DNA of 64,000 bases from Clostridiales bacterium (GTDB lineage: Bacteria; Bacillota; Clostridia; Oscillospirales; CAG-272). The stretch lies in assembly GCA_022791685.1 (NCBI GenBank), contig JAAVZO010000032.1:124001-188000 (forward strand), in the 5' to 3' direction. Below, piece by piece: positions 1-9,970 of this stretch (its first letter is position 1; the number at the start of each line of letters is the position of its first letter). The notes below the pieces were generated by a model that was not told where the DNA came from, did not search any database, and saw only the letters and a program-made list of their open reading frames with translations. The position numbers were made by a program, and so were the translations under genes.

Positions 1-2392
1 TTATCTCGTTGATTCCGGATTTGACAGCAGAGCGTACATCGAATGCCTTGAATGCCTTGTCCTTCCACCACGAGCTTCCGTCGTAGCTTAATTTCTTTCC
101 GTTCAAAGTGATACTGAAATCATCCGTTAGCTCAGATACAAGCTTGAAGCTCTTCATTGCGTTAAGCTTTGCTGCGCTGTCAACTTCAAAGGTGAAGCGA
201 AGCTTTAATTTGTCGTTTGCACGAGCCGCGAGGAGACGCTCCATGACATCAAGAATATTACATGGCTCTGAGTACTCACTGCCATCGCCAAGGATGTACT
301 GGCAGGTGTCAAGCGTGAGTGCGTTGTCGTCGCCGCCGTCATAGCTCCAGCTGCGTCCGAGAGGGAGTATGAGAGCTGGTTTATTCTTAGCGGTGATTTT
401 CGGAAGTTCATCGCCTGCTTCTATAGTATAGGACTGCATAGGCTCAAAGTGAAGGAATATTACAGTCTTTCCGTCCTGTGTTATCGAGTCTGTCGCGTAT
501 ACATTCATATCGGCAAGATCAACGCGGACTGTAGCCTTATCGGTATCAAGAATGATCTTTGCATCATATCCGTTCTCTCTGTCCTGATTCTGGAAGAAGT
601 ATACCTTGTTTCCGTTTTCAAGCAGATTCACACGGCAGTGAATGCAACCTATCTCGCCATTTCTGCCGGACACAGTGATTTTCTTGATTCCAAGCTTTGT
701 GAATGCTGTTACGGTGAGCTCATTGTCGTATGCTGGGATAGTTTCTACGCTATTCATAAGCTCTGCAAGCTTGTCAGAAGGTGCACCGTCAACTAAGGTT
801 GGCTTTTCACCAAGCGAGTATACCTTACCGCCGTTCTTGATGAATTCACTCAGCAGAGCAAACGTTGAAGCATCTATAGTGATCATCGACGGGAGCATTA
901 CAGTATTATAGCTGCAAAGTCCGACCTTGAAGCTTGTTCCGTCTACCGAGCCGTGGGACGCAATGATCGACTCGTCTCCGAGATGGTAGCCGATGTGATT
1001 GCCGGACAGAATGTTGAGCGCATTCGAAAGCTCGCGGTCGTATTTCTGTATTGCGGGGCAATTGCCGCCGTTATATGTTATGTATCCAGTGTGCATTGGA
1101 TGGATCAGCAGCACATCAGCCTGCTCGTTTGAATCAGCGACCAGCTTTCCGAGTCTTGCAAAATAGTCGTTGAATCCCTTATAATCATCCCACCAAGGTG
1201 ATTGATAGAACATTGACGGCGGATAATCGCGTTTGCGAAGTCCGCGTATAGAGTAGCTTTCGAGGTGCTGGCACATAAAGTTGATACCGTTGAGGTATTG
1301 CCACTCAGCTATCCATTTGAGCTCCTCAAAGCTTACATCCCAGCCGCAGAGTGCGAAGGTCTCAGATAGTACAAGCTTCTTACCGAGCTGCTTTGCGACC
1401 GAGCCTACTTGCTTAGGAATCAGTGGCGAGGCTATACCACGGCAGAGCCAGTCCATACCCGGAATGTGCATATATTCGTAAAGCGGCATTACGCCCGATG
1501 TACAAGCCATCTGACAGTAGAGGCTATCCTCCATCATTGCATGTCCGGTAAATTTGCAGTTGTGCTTCTCGCACCAATCGTATATCTGTTTACCGAAGGA
1601 TTCTGTATAAAGACGATTTACGACTTTCCAGAAGTCGAAACGGAATTTTTCGTAACCCTTGCGCTCGAGGAAGAGCAGCGGGAGCTGGTCAATGACCGTA
1701 TATCCATTGGTCTTCATGAATTCCTCAGGCATTATGTACGACCACGGTATCTTGCAGCGTGCAAACTGCGGCTCGTCGGTGAAGAATCCCGGCATTGAAG
1801 CGCCGCCGAAATCACTGCCGAGCTTTTTGTAATATACATCGTAAGTGCATTTAATGAATGCCTTTACAACTGCTGGATTGAGGATATCGACATAGTCACG
1901 GTTTTTTTCGTGGACTACATAATATATCTTTTCATCCGGACGTGCTGCTGCTTTTGCAGCGCGTATCTTCATTGCAAGGAAGCGTGATTCGGTGTCGCTT
2001 ACACCATAGAATCCAAGAAGCTTTCCTTCGGGTGTAGTGCCGTCGTATGGCTTGCATACGAGCCAGCGAACGTGATAGCGGTCACCCATTCCGGATACGA
2101 TTCCGCCGCCGAAACCGCTTGGCCAGCCGTTTTCGTCATAGCTCCATGACTCCATGCCGGTTTTTTTGCCTTCATCGACGCAGGCATTGATACAATTGAA
2201 CCAGTCGTCGGATAGGTATTCGGTAATAAGTCCTCCGCGTGCGTGCATGAAGTACCCTCCAAGTCCGACGCGTTTCATTTCCCTTATCTGCCATCTCAGC
2301 ATTTCAGGGTCGAGCTTGTCATTCCACGACCAAAATGGGTGTCCGCGGTATTCAGCGGAAGGGTCGTTTAATTCCTTGATTAAATCTTTCAT
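1..2392 (-). CDS. GH106-like glycoside hydrolase (3' end outside window)
   Basis: An open frame of about 797 codons runs from ATG at 2392 to the window edge without a stop, so the C-terminus is missing. The start is backed by GAAAGGAAC just upstream. The N-terminus carries a block typical of large alpha-L-rhamnosidase-like (GH106/Glyco_hydro_106) proteins: HPFWSWNDKLDPEMLRWQI, then GGYFMHARGGL and SYDENGWPSGFGGG. A (beta/alpha) barrel region follows, with FFTDEPQF and SETFALCGWD, then beta-rich segments. No signal peptide is visible, so it is probably cytoplasmic and acts on imported plant or host glycans. It starts 36 nt after the membrane protein at 2429-3805 and is probably co-transcribed with it and with azlCD. 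The exact sugar specificity cannot be read from sequence. Confidence 0.8.
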   Translation of the reverse strand, partial: MKDLIKELNDPSAEYRGHPFWSWNDKLDPEMLRWQIREMKRVGLGGYFMHARGGLITEYLSDDWFNCINACVDEGKKTGMESWSYDENGWPSGFGGGIVSGMGDRYHVRWLVCKPYDGTTPEGKLLGFYGVSDTESRFLAMKIRAAKAAARPDEKIYYVVHEKNRDYVDILNPAVVKAFIKCTYDVYYKKLGSDFGGASMPGFFTDEPQFARCKIPWSYIMPEEFMKTNGYTVIDQLPLLFLERKGYEKFRFDFWKVVNRLYTESFGKQIYDWCEKHNCKFTGHAMMEDSLYCQMACTSGVMPLYEYMHIPGMDWLCRGIASPLIPKQVGSVAKQLGKKLVLSETFALCGWDVSFEELKWIAEWQYLNGINFMCQHLESYSIRGLRKRDYPPSMFYQSPWWDDYKGFNDYFARLGKLVADSNEQADVLLIHPMHTGYITYNGGNCPAIQKYDRELSNALNILSGNHIGYHLGDESIIASHGSVDGTSFKVGLCSYNTVMLPSMITIDASTFALLSEFIKNGGKVYSLGEKPTLVDGAPSDKLAELMNSVETIPAYDNELTVTAFTKLGIKKITVSGRNGEIGCIHCRVNLLENGNKVYFFQNQDRENGYDAKIILDTDKATVRVDLADMNVYATDSITQDGKTVIFLHFEPMQSYTIEAGDELPKITAKNKPALILPLGRSWSYDGGDDNALTLDTCQYILGDGSEYSEPCNILDVMERLLAARANDKLKLRFTFEVDSAAKLNAMKSFKLVSELTDDFSITLNGKKLSYDGSSWWKDKAFKAFDVRSAVKSGINEI

Positions 2393-2428
2393 TTGACGTT
2401 CCTTTCATAATAGGTCAAAATTATATGA

Positions 2429-3805
2429 TCACATATATTTATACTCAATTTGATCAAACATTTGATCGTTAGTGCTTTTCAGCAGTACCCACCAGATACC
2501 AGTGACTATCAGCATTATCAGCCAGAACTGTGGGAAATAGTTGACTATTTCAGCACGCATTATAGCATATGCAATATTGAGGATAAAAGAAATTACAAAT
2601 ATAACGAGGCATACTACATATCTGCGGTCAAGCTCGCGCTGTTGACCTGCATATATGTCTAATAGACGTTTATCGCTGACATCCGGGTCGGCGCTAAGAT
2701 ACATTTTTATCATCTTACGCAGCTCACATATTATAAGATAAACTGCCGCGAGCATTATCGCATATTCAATTATTGAGAGCACGCGCGTGATATTGTATAT
2801 GTCGTATGCTGCAAAATCCAGTTCAATACTTGCAAGTCCGAAGAATATCGAAAACAACAGGGAAACAGTGTAAGAAATTACAGAGACTGCCGTAAATGCA
2901 ATTGATACATACAGCGCCGGTTTGGTGGTTTTCAAATATTTTGACAGCTTAACTATAGCAACAATCAAGAATATACCGCCGATGAAATTTGGGATCACGT
3001 TTATCTGCTCGACCCAGATATTTAAAAAGAATATTCCGCCAGCGATGATAAGTGTAAGTATCTTGTGAATATCGCGTCGAAGCGTGAGTCCAACATTGTT
3101 TGATATTTCGAGGTCGTATTGTCCTTCTACACGTTTTAGGAAGTTTACGTCGTTTCCGATATGCTTGAAGTACGGTATGATATTTACAAGCCACATAATA
3201 CCAGTCAGCAGCGTAATTATCGTTCCGACTATGATAAGCGCGCCCTTGTAGTTGGCAAAGTTTATCTGAACGCCTGAGGTGACATAACCAGAGTATTCGA
3301 AGCTTGACAGCGAGCAGAGCTCGGGTATCACAATAAGAATGCTTCTTGCCCAGAAGAAAAGGTAGGTAATTGTACGTACATTCTTATAGTTTACATATAT
3401 CCAAAAGCCATCGAAGCGTGTACCGAAGTATTCGAAGCCTGCGAATATACGTCCGATCGCAGGTATAAGATAGATAAGCTCGATTATAGCAAATCCAAAG
3501 GTGAATACAAGCACAAATGTATCATCTACTAATGGCATTAATACCATCATGAAAAGTTTAAGCAGCATGAACCATTTAAGCTTGTTAAGTCCTTGAATTG
3601 CGTCAGCCATTCCAGGACAGATATCCGCCCATTTTGTAAGTCCATTTATCAGAAATATATACCCGAAAAAGTCAGGCAGAATGTCAAGAATGTTGAGACA
3701 GGGGTTAAACAGGAAAATTGCCGCGGCAATCAGACTGCCGATACCCATTTTTTTGGAGAGCCGTTTCGCTTCATCGCTTTGAAGTGCATTTGAGTTTTGT
3801 TTCAT
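2429..3805 (-). CDS. Polytopic membrane protein with internal duplication, function unknown
   Basis: This 458-residue protein is strongly hydrophobic, with about ten or more predicted membrane segments and no recognised catalytic motif. Two halves look related. Residues near 30-55 contain NILDILPDFFGYIFLI and residues near 265-285 contain INVIPNFIGGIFLIVAIVKL, each a loop with a [DN]xxP[DN]F[FI]G motif leading into a helix. The 217-residue protein at 4901-5554 in the same operon has the same signature (LDVLPDIIGCLLML) and looks like a single-copy version. It sits 35 nt after azlD and 36 nt before the GH106-like gene, which suggests one transcript. I do not recognise the family and give no function. 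Confidence 0.75.
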   Translation of the reverse strand: MKQNSNALQSDEAKRLSKKMGIGSLIAAAIFLFNPCLNILDILPDFFGYIFLINGLTKWADICPGMADAIQGLNKLKWFMLLKLFMMVLMPLVDDTFVLVFTFGFAIIELIYLIPAIGRIFAGFEYFGTRFDGFWIYVNYKNVRTITYLFFWARSILIVIPELCSLSSFEYSGYVTSGVQINFANYKGALIIVGTIITLLTGIMWLVNIIPYFKHIGNDVNFLKRVEGQYDLEISNNVGLTLRRDIHKILTLIIAGGIFFLNIWVEQINVIPNFIGGIFLIVAIVKLSKYLKTTKPALYVSIAFTAVSVISYTVSLLFSIFFGLASIELDFAAYDIYNITRVLSIIEYAIMLAAVYLIICELRKMIKMYLSADPDVSDKRLLDIYAGQQRELDRRYVVCLVIFVISFILNIAYAIMRAEIVNYFPQFWLIMLIVTGIWWVLLKSTNDQMFDQIEYKYM

Positions 3806-3840
3806 TTCCTACCTCCGATTATTTTTATTTTTGAAAATTG

Positions 3841-4167
3841 TCAGAATACAAGCTGAACGAGCAGCATATAAACTATCGTTCCGCCAGCTATCGAAATCAG
3901 CATTTGGCGTTTCCAGATATGCAGAACAGCAGTGACGGCGATTCCGATAAGCTCAGGTATACCATGACTTCCGGTGGTTACGCTTACGCCTTTGAGGCAG
4001 TATATTACAAGCAGTCCAAACACTGCTGCTGGAAGCACCTTTCCTAAATATTGCACAAATTTAGGGGTGGGCTTGTCTGCCGGGAATATTATAAACGGTA
4101 TAAATCGGGTCAATATCGTGGCTAACGATACTGCGGCTATAGTTATTATTTGTTGTGTTAGTGTCAT
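3841..4167 (-). CDS. azlD: AzlD-type branched-chain amino acid transport protein
   Basis: The 108-residue, very hydrophobic protein has the size and sequence character of AzlD: RFIPFIIF near residue 20, a proline/lysine loop, then [15 protein letters not shown], and about four membrane helices. AzlD is the small partner of AzlC, and together they form an inner-membrane exporter of branched-chain amino acids or analogues. It follows azlC by 2 nt, the usual pair arrangement. The actual substrate here is inferred from the family only. Confidence 0.85.
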   Translation of the reverse strand: MTLTQQIITIAAVSLATILTRFIPFIIFPADKPTPKFVQYLGKVLPAAVFGLLVIYCLKGVSVTTGSHGIPELIGIAVTAVLHIWKRQMLISIAGGTIVYMLLVQLVF

Positions 4168-4169
4168 TT

Positions 4170-4892
4170 TTATTCGTTAGGCTGTGTGTTTTCAATTTTT
4201 GCTGACAGTGGGGAGCGCATGAATGTAAGGACTGCGAGTATTGCGATCATTGAAGGTATAACGAAATTGTCAGCACCGAATGCTATAAGACAGATGAGCG
4301 ATAGTCCGAGTCCAAGCAGTGCAGGGGTATGATTTTTGTCTTTTAGCCATTGCTCAAGGAATATTACCACGAACATTGCGGTCATTACAAAATCAAGCCC
4401 TTCGGTACTAAAATTGATGTACGAGCCGAATATTCCTCCAAGTGTTGAGCCGGTGAACCAATAGATATGGTTCAATAGTGTTACGAAAGTCATGAACAGT
4501 CCTTTGTCGACATCTTCCGGAATATTGGCAGTGTAGTTTATCGAGAAGCTTTCGTCGCACATTCCATAGATAAGGTAAATTTTCTTCAGTCCGACACCCT
4601 TGAAACGGTCGAGCATTGAAATGCCGTAGAATAAGTGACGTGCATTTATCATAAGCGCCATTGTGAAAGCTTGGATCGGATTGAATGCGCCAAGCAGCAT
4701 ATTGACTGTGACGAATTCGACTGAACCTGCGAATATTACAACGCTCATTATCATCGGATACCAGAATGGAAATCCGGAAACATTCATGTAAATGCCGTAG
4801 GTCATTCCGAGAAAGAGAAAGCCAGTTAGTATTGGGATAGTTGCTGGAAATGCTGCTTTCAGGGCCTTTATGTATTTATTTTGCGTTTTCAT
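4170..4892 (-). CDS. azlC: AzlC family branched-chain amino acid permease
   Basis: The 240-residue membrane protein shows AzlC hallmarks: GxxFGxxY-like [10 protein letters not shown] near residue 25, [17 protein letters not shown] near 55, [12 protein letters not shown] near 82 and CDESFSI near 111. AzlC with AzlD forms a two-subunit branched-chain amino acid exporter. The stop is 2 nt before azlD, and the start lies 8 nt after the preceding membrane gene, so the three are translationally close. No regulator of the Lrp/AzlB type is visible nearby. Confidence 0.9.
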   Translation of the reverse strand: MKTQNKYIKALKAAFPATIPILTGFLFLGMTYGIYMNVSGFPFWYPMIMSVVIFAGSVEFVTVNMLLGAFNPIQAFTMALMINARHLFYGISMLDRFKGVGLKKIYLIYGMCDESFSINYTANIPEDVDKGLFMTFVTLLNHIYWFTGSTLGGIFGSYINFSTEGLDFVMTAMFVVIFLEQWLKDKNHTPALLGLGLSLICLIAFGADNFVIPSMIAILAVLTFMRSPLSAKIENTQPNE

Positions 4893-4900
4893 AGAGAGAA

Positions 4901-5554
4901 TTATTTTTGTCTTTTAAAATAAGATAGAATTTTGTCGAAAATATCCTCGCGATATGGCATATCTTCGTCGCCTTCAAGGCATATCCTGATATAACAGGTG
5001 AAAATAAGCGCCCATGTAAGCGCCATCCACAGTATTCCAAGAATAAACAGTGCGAGATTGATATACGAAAGAACAGCCTCAGGTTTTGCGGTCGAATATG
5101 CGATCTTGTTTATGATACCAGTATATGACAGCAGCTCAATTATATAGTAGACTACAGTGAGTGACAGCATACGTATCGAGCGAGTGGTAATTTTAGGCAG
5201 ATCAACTTCTTTTGAAAGCTCGTGAATTCCGAGAAAAAGGAATATGTGAAATGCGCCGATAACTATGCTGTATACGATATTAAGCGGAGATGTGAACCAT
5301 TTTATGCTTTCAGCAGATGTGATTCCGAACTGGCAAGCGAGCTGTGAAATAAATATAATTGCTGCGATAAGCGTGTACGGAAGCAGAGTGAACTGCGTAT
5401 ATTTAAATCCGCGGTTGTCGGAACAGTAACCGGTTAGACGTTTGAGTGCTGAGAGCATTAAAAGACAGCCTATGATGTCAGGCAGCACATCAAGGCTGCC
5501 ATATGGAACATTGAGTATGAAAAAATACCCAAGAAAGAGAAGTCCGAAGCCCAT
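4901..5554 (-). CDS. Membrane protein related to the 2429-3805 product
   Basis: The protein has 217 residues and about six membrane segments. Its N-terminus (YFFILNVPYGSLDVLPDIIG) shares the xxLP[DN]xxG loop with both halves of the larger membrane protein downstream in the same operon. This suggests the larger gene arose by duplication and fusion of a gene like this one. It is first in a likely five-gene operon (this gene, azlC, azlD, the large membrane gene, the GH106-like gene). The ATG is only about 30 nt from the secA terminator, so its promoter is either very compact or inside the secA end region. Function unknown. Confidence 0.7.
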   Translation of the reverse strand: MGFGLLFLGYFFILNVPYGSLDVLPDIIGCLLMLSALKRLTGYCSDNRGFKYTQFTLLPYTLIAAIIFISQLACQFGITSAESIKWFTSPLNIVYSIVIGAFHIFLFLGIHELSKEVDLPKITTRSIRMLSLTVVYYIIELLSYTGIINKIAYSTAKPEAVLSYINLALFILGILWMALTWALIFTCYIRICLEGDEDMPYREDIFDKILSYFKRQK

Positions 5555-5586
5555 AATTTGTTTTTATCCTAATTTTTTTAATTTTA

Positions 5587-5630
5587 TACAGAACACGGAG
5601 ATACAGAATAATGTATTTCCGTGTTCTGTA
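5587..5630 (-). terminator. Terminator after secA
   Basis: A 19-bp stem with one mismatch (arms 5587-5605 and 5612-5630) is followed on the minus strand by an AT-rich tail. It lies 9 nt past the secA stop and separates secA from the azlCD operon. Confidence 0.75.
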
Positions 5631-5638
5631 AATTTTAT

Positions 5639-8416
5639 TTATTCCGCAGTATCACCTTTACCGCAGCACTTCTTGTACTTTTTACCGCTTCCGCACGGGC
5701 AGGGATCATTGCGTCCTACCTTCTTGACAGTCTTTCCATCAGGGCTAACAATTCCACTCTGTGAAGCTGAGCCTGAGGATACCGGACGGCTCTGTCCACC
5801 GGAGAAGCCCTCACTGGTAGCATTAGCAACTGCCTCACGCTTGATTTCATTCTGTGGACGCGGTACTACTGACAGGATCATGCGCATTGTATCCTCGCGA
5901 ATCTGCGCTACCATGTCGTCGAACATATCTGCACCGGTCAAACGGTATTCGTTGATAGGATTGCGCTGTGCGTATGCCTGAAGTCCTATCGAACCGCGCA
6001 GGTCGTCCATTGCGTCGATGTGATTCATCCAGTTTGTGTCAACCGCACGCAGCAGTACGACGCGCTCGATCTCACGCATTTGCTCGCCGAATACTTCTTC
6101 CTTAGAGTCATATAGTGCATTTGCACGCTCGTTAAGTGTATTCTTGATTTCGTCGCGTGTAAGCTTGTTGAAATCTTCAGTGGTGTAATGGAAGTCTTCC
6201 TCTTTGCAGAGCAGTCCAAAGAAGTAGTTGCGGATCGCATCATAATTCCACTCGTCCGGCACGTCCGAAACGGTGTAGTTATCGACCGTAGTATCGATAG
6301 TCTCCTTGACCATATTGCGTACAGTCTGGCTGATATCCGCACCGTCGAGCACCTCACGGCGCTGCTTGTAGATAATATTACGCTGCTGATTCATTACGTC
6401 GTCGTAGTTGAGGACGGTCTTACGGCGCTGGAAGTTGGTATCCTCGAGACGCTTCTGCGCGCTCTCGATCGCATTCGATAGAATAGCTGCGTCGATAGGC
6501 TGGTCTTCCTCAAGTCCAAGACGCTCGACTGCACCCATTACGCGCTCACTGCCGAACAGACGCATTAGGTCATCCTCGAGTGACAGGAAGAATCGTGATT
6601 CGCCGGGGTCGCCCTGTCGACCTGAACGTCCGCGCAGCTGGTTGTCGATACGGCGGCTCTCGTGGCGCTCAGTACCGATTATGAATAATCCGCCTGCTTC
6701 GCGCACCTTTTCAGCTTCAGGTGCGATTTCCGCTTTATATTTTGCGAGTGACTCACGATATTTTTCGCGTGCTTCGAGCACGATCTCGTCAACGTCGTTC
6801 GACATTCCGGTCGCCAGTGCTATCACTGGTTCCTCATATCCGAGCTTTCTCAGGTCGGTTTTGGCTAAGAATTCAGCGTTACCGCCGAGCATTATGTCGG
6901 TACCGCGTCCCGCCATGTTGGTCGAGATAGTGACCGCACCAAATTTACCAGCTTGTGCGACGATTTCAGCTTCCTTCTCGTGATACTTCGCGTTGAGCAC
7001 GGTATGCGGAATGCCATTTAGCTTTAACTTTTTTGACAGCTCCTCAGACTTTTCAATAGATACAGTACCGACGAGCACCGGCTGACCTTTTTCATGGCAG
7101 GTCTTTATCTGCTCAACGATAGCGTTGTATTTGCCGTTTTTAGTCTTGTAAACAATATCGCTGTGGTCTTTACGGATCATCGGGCGGTTGGTCGGAACTT
7201 CAACTACGTCGAGCGAGTAGATTTCGCGGAACTCATTTTCCTCGGTAAGCGCAGTACCAGTCATACCGGACAGCTTCTTATAGAGACGGAAGAAGTTCTG
7301 GAATGTGATAGTAGCAAGCGTCTTGGTCTCTTTTTGGATATTGACGTGCTCCTTTGCTTCGATAGCCTGATGAAGTCCATCGGAGTAGCGGCGTCCGGGC
7401 ATAACTCGTCCGGTGAATTCGTCAACGATAAGCACTTCACCGTCTTTAACGATGTAGTTGACATCGCGCTGCATAGAACCGTGCGCCTTGATCGCCTGAT
7501 TAATATGGTGCGAAATGGTGGAGTTTTCGGGGTCAGAGAGGTTTTCGAGCTCGAAATATTCCTCGGCTTTCTTGATACCGCTCTGAGTCAGAGTTGTATT
7601 TTTAGCCTTTTCATCCACGATGTAGTCTGCGTCAATTTCTTCATTGAGTTCCTTGTCGTCGAGCTCCTTAATTACGAACTTCTTCAATGTGCGAACAAAT
7701 TTGTCTGCTTTGTCGTAGAGGTCTGTAGACTTTGCGCCTGCACCTGAGATAATAAGCGGTGTTCTTGCCTCGTCGATGAGAATCGAGTCGACCTCGTCTA
7801 CGATAGCGAATGCATGGTCGCGCTGAACGAGCTGTTCTTTGTAGTTGACCATATTGTCACGCAGATAGTCGAAGCCGAATTCATTATTTGTACCGTAAGT
7901 GATATCAGCATTATATGCGCGCTGCTTTGCTTCTTTGGTCTGGTCGTGGACAATAAGTCCGGTCGAAAGTCCAAGGAAGCCGTAGACCTTGCTCATTTCC
8001 TCGCTGCCGCAGCGTGCGAGGTACTCGTTGACGGTTACTATATGCACACCATTTCCAGTAAGTGCGTTAAGGTATGCGGGAAGAGTAGCGACGAGCGTTT
8101 TACCCTCACCGGTCTTCATCTCAGCGATACGTCCCTGATGAAGGATGATACCGCCTATCAGCTGTACTTTAAATGGACGCTTGCCGAGCACACGGTCAGC
8201 CGCTTCACGTGCGACTGCGAATGCGTCGGGAAGGATGTCATCAAGCGTTTCTATCCCGGCAAGACGCGCTTTTAGCTTGTCAGTCATACCGCGCAGCTCG
8301 TCGTCGCTCATTTCTTTATAGGTTGGAGCGAGCGCTTCGATTTTATCCACTATCGGAAGTATCTTTTTTACCTGTCGCTGGCTGTATGTGCCGATTATTT
8401 TATCTATGATTTTCAT
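5639..8416 (-). CDS. secA: Preprotein translocase ATPase SecA
   Basis: This 925-residue protein is full length for SecA. The motor domain has Walker A ([11 protein letters not shown], near residue 100), the DEAD-like [15 protein letters not shown] and [13 protein letters not shown]. The second nucleotide-binding fold carries [20 protein letters not shown]. The C-terminus ends in the SEC-C zinc motif [15 protein letters not shown], which binds SecB or lipids. SecA drives Sec-dependent export at the membrane, and the many lipoproteins in this window are likely clients. It stands alone between terminators. Confidence 0.98.
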   Translation of the reverse strand: MKIIDKIIGTYSQRQVKKILPIVDKIEALAPTYKEMSDDELRGMTDKLKARLAGIETLDDILPDAFAVAREAADRVLGKRPFKVQLIGGIILHQGRIAEMKTGEGKTLVATLPAYLNALTGNGVHIVTVNEYLARCGSEEMSKVYGFLGLSTGLIVHDQTKEAKQRAYNADITYGTNNEFGFDYLRDNMVNYKEQLVQRDHAFAIVDEVDSILIDEARTPLIISGAGAKSTDLYDKADKFVRTLKKFVIKELDDKELNEEIDADYIVDEKAKNTTLTQSGIKKAEEYFELENLSDPENSTISHHINQAIKAHGSMQRDVNYIVKDGEVLIVDEFTGRVMPGRRYSDGLHQAIEAKEHVNIQKETKTLATITFQNFFRLYKKLSGMTGTALTEENEFREIYSLDVVEVPTNRPMIRKDHSDIVYKTKNGKYNAIVEQIKTCHEKGQPVLVGTVSIEKSEELSKKLKLNGIPHTVLNAKYHEKEAEIVAQAGKFGAVTISTNMAGRGTDIMLGGNAEFLAKTDLRKLGYEEPVIALATGMSNDVDEIVLEAREKYRESLAKYKAEIAPEAEKVREAGGLFIIGTERHESRRIDNQLRGRSGRQGDPGESRFFLSLEDDLMRLFGSERVMGAVERLGLEEDQPIDAAILSNAIESAQKRLEDTNFQRRKTVLNYDDVMNQQRNIIYKQRREVLDGADISQTVRNMVKETIDTTVDNYTVSDVPDEWNYDAIRNYFFGLLCKEEDFHYTTEDFNKLTRDEIKNTLNERANALYDSKEEVFGEQMREIERVVLLRAVDTNWMNHIDAMDDLRGSIGLQAYAQRNPINEYRLTGADMFDDMVAQIREDTMRMILSVVPRPQNEIKREAVANATSEGFSGGQSRPVSSGSASQSGIVSPDGKTVKKVGRNDPCPCGSGKKYKKCCGKGDTAE

Positions 8417-8562
8417 ATGTTCATCTCCATAATATTTACACGAATTTCGTTGTCAAAGCATATATAAATAGTATACTATATTTTTGCGGAAATTGCTATA
8501 AATAATTGTAAATTTTCAAGCAGAAATTAAAATTATTTAATGAATGTTAGAATTACGATAAT

Positions 8563-8601
8563 AAAAAATCCCTGCACACATGAGTCTATGTATGCAAGGG
8601 A
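8563..8601 (-). terminator. Terminator after the MetY-type gene
   Basis: An imperfect hairpin with outer arms TCCCTGCA and TGCAAGGGA (one bulge) is followed on the minus strand by TTTTTT. It lies 16 nt beyond the stop of the sulfhydrylase gene. Confidence 0.7.
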
Positions 8602-8616
8602 TGATAGTGTACAAAA

Positions 8617-9894
8617 TTACATCTTTGAAAGTGCCTGTTCGATATCGGCGATGATGTCCGATACATCCTCGATACCTACCGAAAGGCGGATAAGGTCGGG
8701 CGTTACTCCGGCGGCAATAAGCTGCTCGTCGGTCATCTGACGGTGAGTTGTGCTTGCCGGGTGCAGCAAGCAGGTGCGCGCATCGGCTACGTGAGTTACG
8801 ATTGCGCCGAGCTCGAGGCTGTCCATGAACTTAGTCGCAGCGTCGCGTCCGCCCTTGACTCCGAACGAAATTACACCGGATGTTCCATTGGGCAGATACT
8901 TCTTCGCAAGCTCATAGTACTTGTTAGATTCAAGTCCGGGATAGTTTACCCACGAGATCTTGTCGTTAGATTCAAGATACTTCGCTACGGTCAGCGCGTT
9001 CTGGCAGTGACGCTCGACGCGCAGCGGAAGAGTTTCAAGTCCGAGATTGAGCAGGAAGGCGTTCTGAGGTGACTGAATCGAGCCGAGGTCGCGCATGAGC
9101 TGAGCGGTTGCCTTTGTGATATATCCAGCTTTTCCGAAATCCTTTGCATATGTCACACCGTGGTAGGAATCGTCGGGAGTGCAGAGTCCAGGATACTTAT
9201 CTTCGTGAGCCATCCAGTCAAAGTTTCCGCTGTCCACGATAGCGCCGCCGACTGCGGTTGCATGACCGTCCATGTACTTTGTGGTAGAATGTGTGACGAT
9301 ATCTGCACCGAATTCAAATGGGCGGCAGTTTACCGGAGTCGGGAAGGTATTGTCGACGATGAGCGGTACGCCGTGTGCGTGTGCCTGACGCGCGAACTTC
9401 TCGATGTCGAGCACGATAAGAGAGGGATTAGCGAGCGTTTCAGCGAATACAGCTTTAGTATTCGGTTTGAATGCAGCTGCGAGTTCTTCCTCAGTAACGT
9501 CTGGGTGCAGGAATGTAGCTTCGATTCCCATGCGCTTCATTGTTACCGCGATGAGGTTGAAGCTTCCGCCGTAGATCGCAGACGAAGCGACGATGTGGTC
9601 GCCGGCGCTGCAAATATTGAAGAGTGCGAAGAATGTAGCAGCTTGTCCGGAAGATGTGAGCATTGCAGCGGCTCCGCCCTCTAAAGCGCATATCTTAGCG
9701 GCTACAGCGTCGTTAGTTGGGTTCTGGAGACGGGTATAGAAGTATCCGCTTTCCGAAAGATCGAAAAGACGACCCATCTGCTCGCTCGACTCGTACTTAT
9801 ATGTAGTCGACTGATAGATCGGAAGTACACGCGGTTCACCGTTTTTCGGTGTGTAGCCTGCCTGTACGCAGTTGGTATTAAGTTTATATGCCAT
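8617..9894 (-). CDS. metY: O-acetylhomoserine sulfhydrylase-type PLP enzyme
   Basis: The 425-residue protein belongs to the Cys/Met metabolism PLP-dependent family. The start region NTNCVQAGYTPKNGEPRVLP and YTRLQNPTND are typical of the MetY (O-acetylhomoserine aminocarboxypropyltransferase) branch, and STTKYMDGH holds the Schiff-base lysine. Length matches MetY, which is longer than cystathionine gamma-synthase. The expected reaction is O-acetylhomoserine plus sulfide to homocysteine and acetate; some members also make cysteine. The ATG is preceded by GAAAGGA. The gene is monocistronic between two terminators, and there is no room for an S-box riboswitch. Confidence 0.9.
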   Translation of the reverse strand: MAYKLNTNCVQAGYTPKNGEPRVLPIYQSTTYKYESSEQMGRLFDLSESGYFYTRLQNPTNDAVAAKICALEGGAAAMLTSSGQAATFFALFNICSAGDHIVASSAIYGGSFNLIAVTMKRMGIEATFLHPDVTEEELAAAFKPNTKAVFAETLANPSLIVLDIEKFARQAHAHGVPLIVDNTFPTPVNCRPFEFGADIVTHSTTKYMDGHATAVGGAIVDSGNFDWMAHEDKYPGLCTPDDSYHGVTYAKDFGKAGYITKATAQLMRDLGSIQSPQNAFLLNLGLETLPLRVERHCQNALTVAKYLESNDKISWVNYPGLESNKYYELAKKYLPNGTSGVISFGVKGGRDAATKFMDSLELGAIVTHVADARTCLLHPASTTHRQMTDEQLIAAGVTPDLIRLSVGIEDVSDIIADIEQALSKM

Positions 9895-9920
9895 TGTTAT
9901 TTCCTTTCTGAAATATAACC

Positions 9921-9959
9921 GTAAACTATCGCTTATATTTTAAATAAGCGATAGTTTAC
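9921..9959 (-). terminator. Terminator after glnS
   Basis: A perfect 16-bp stem (9921-9936 with 9944-9959, 7-nt loop) lies 11 nt after the glnS stop and ends just before the metY start region. It lacks a long T run on the minus strand, so efficiency is uncertain. Confidence 0.65.
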
Positions 9960-9970
9960 TATTATTTATA

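Noticed and set aside
1-2392. Short plus-strand frames over the first 2.4 kb
   Set aside because: A single uninterrupted minus-strand frame with clear glycosidase motifs spans the region.
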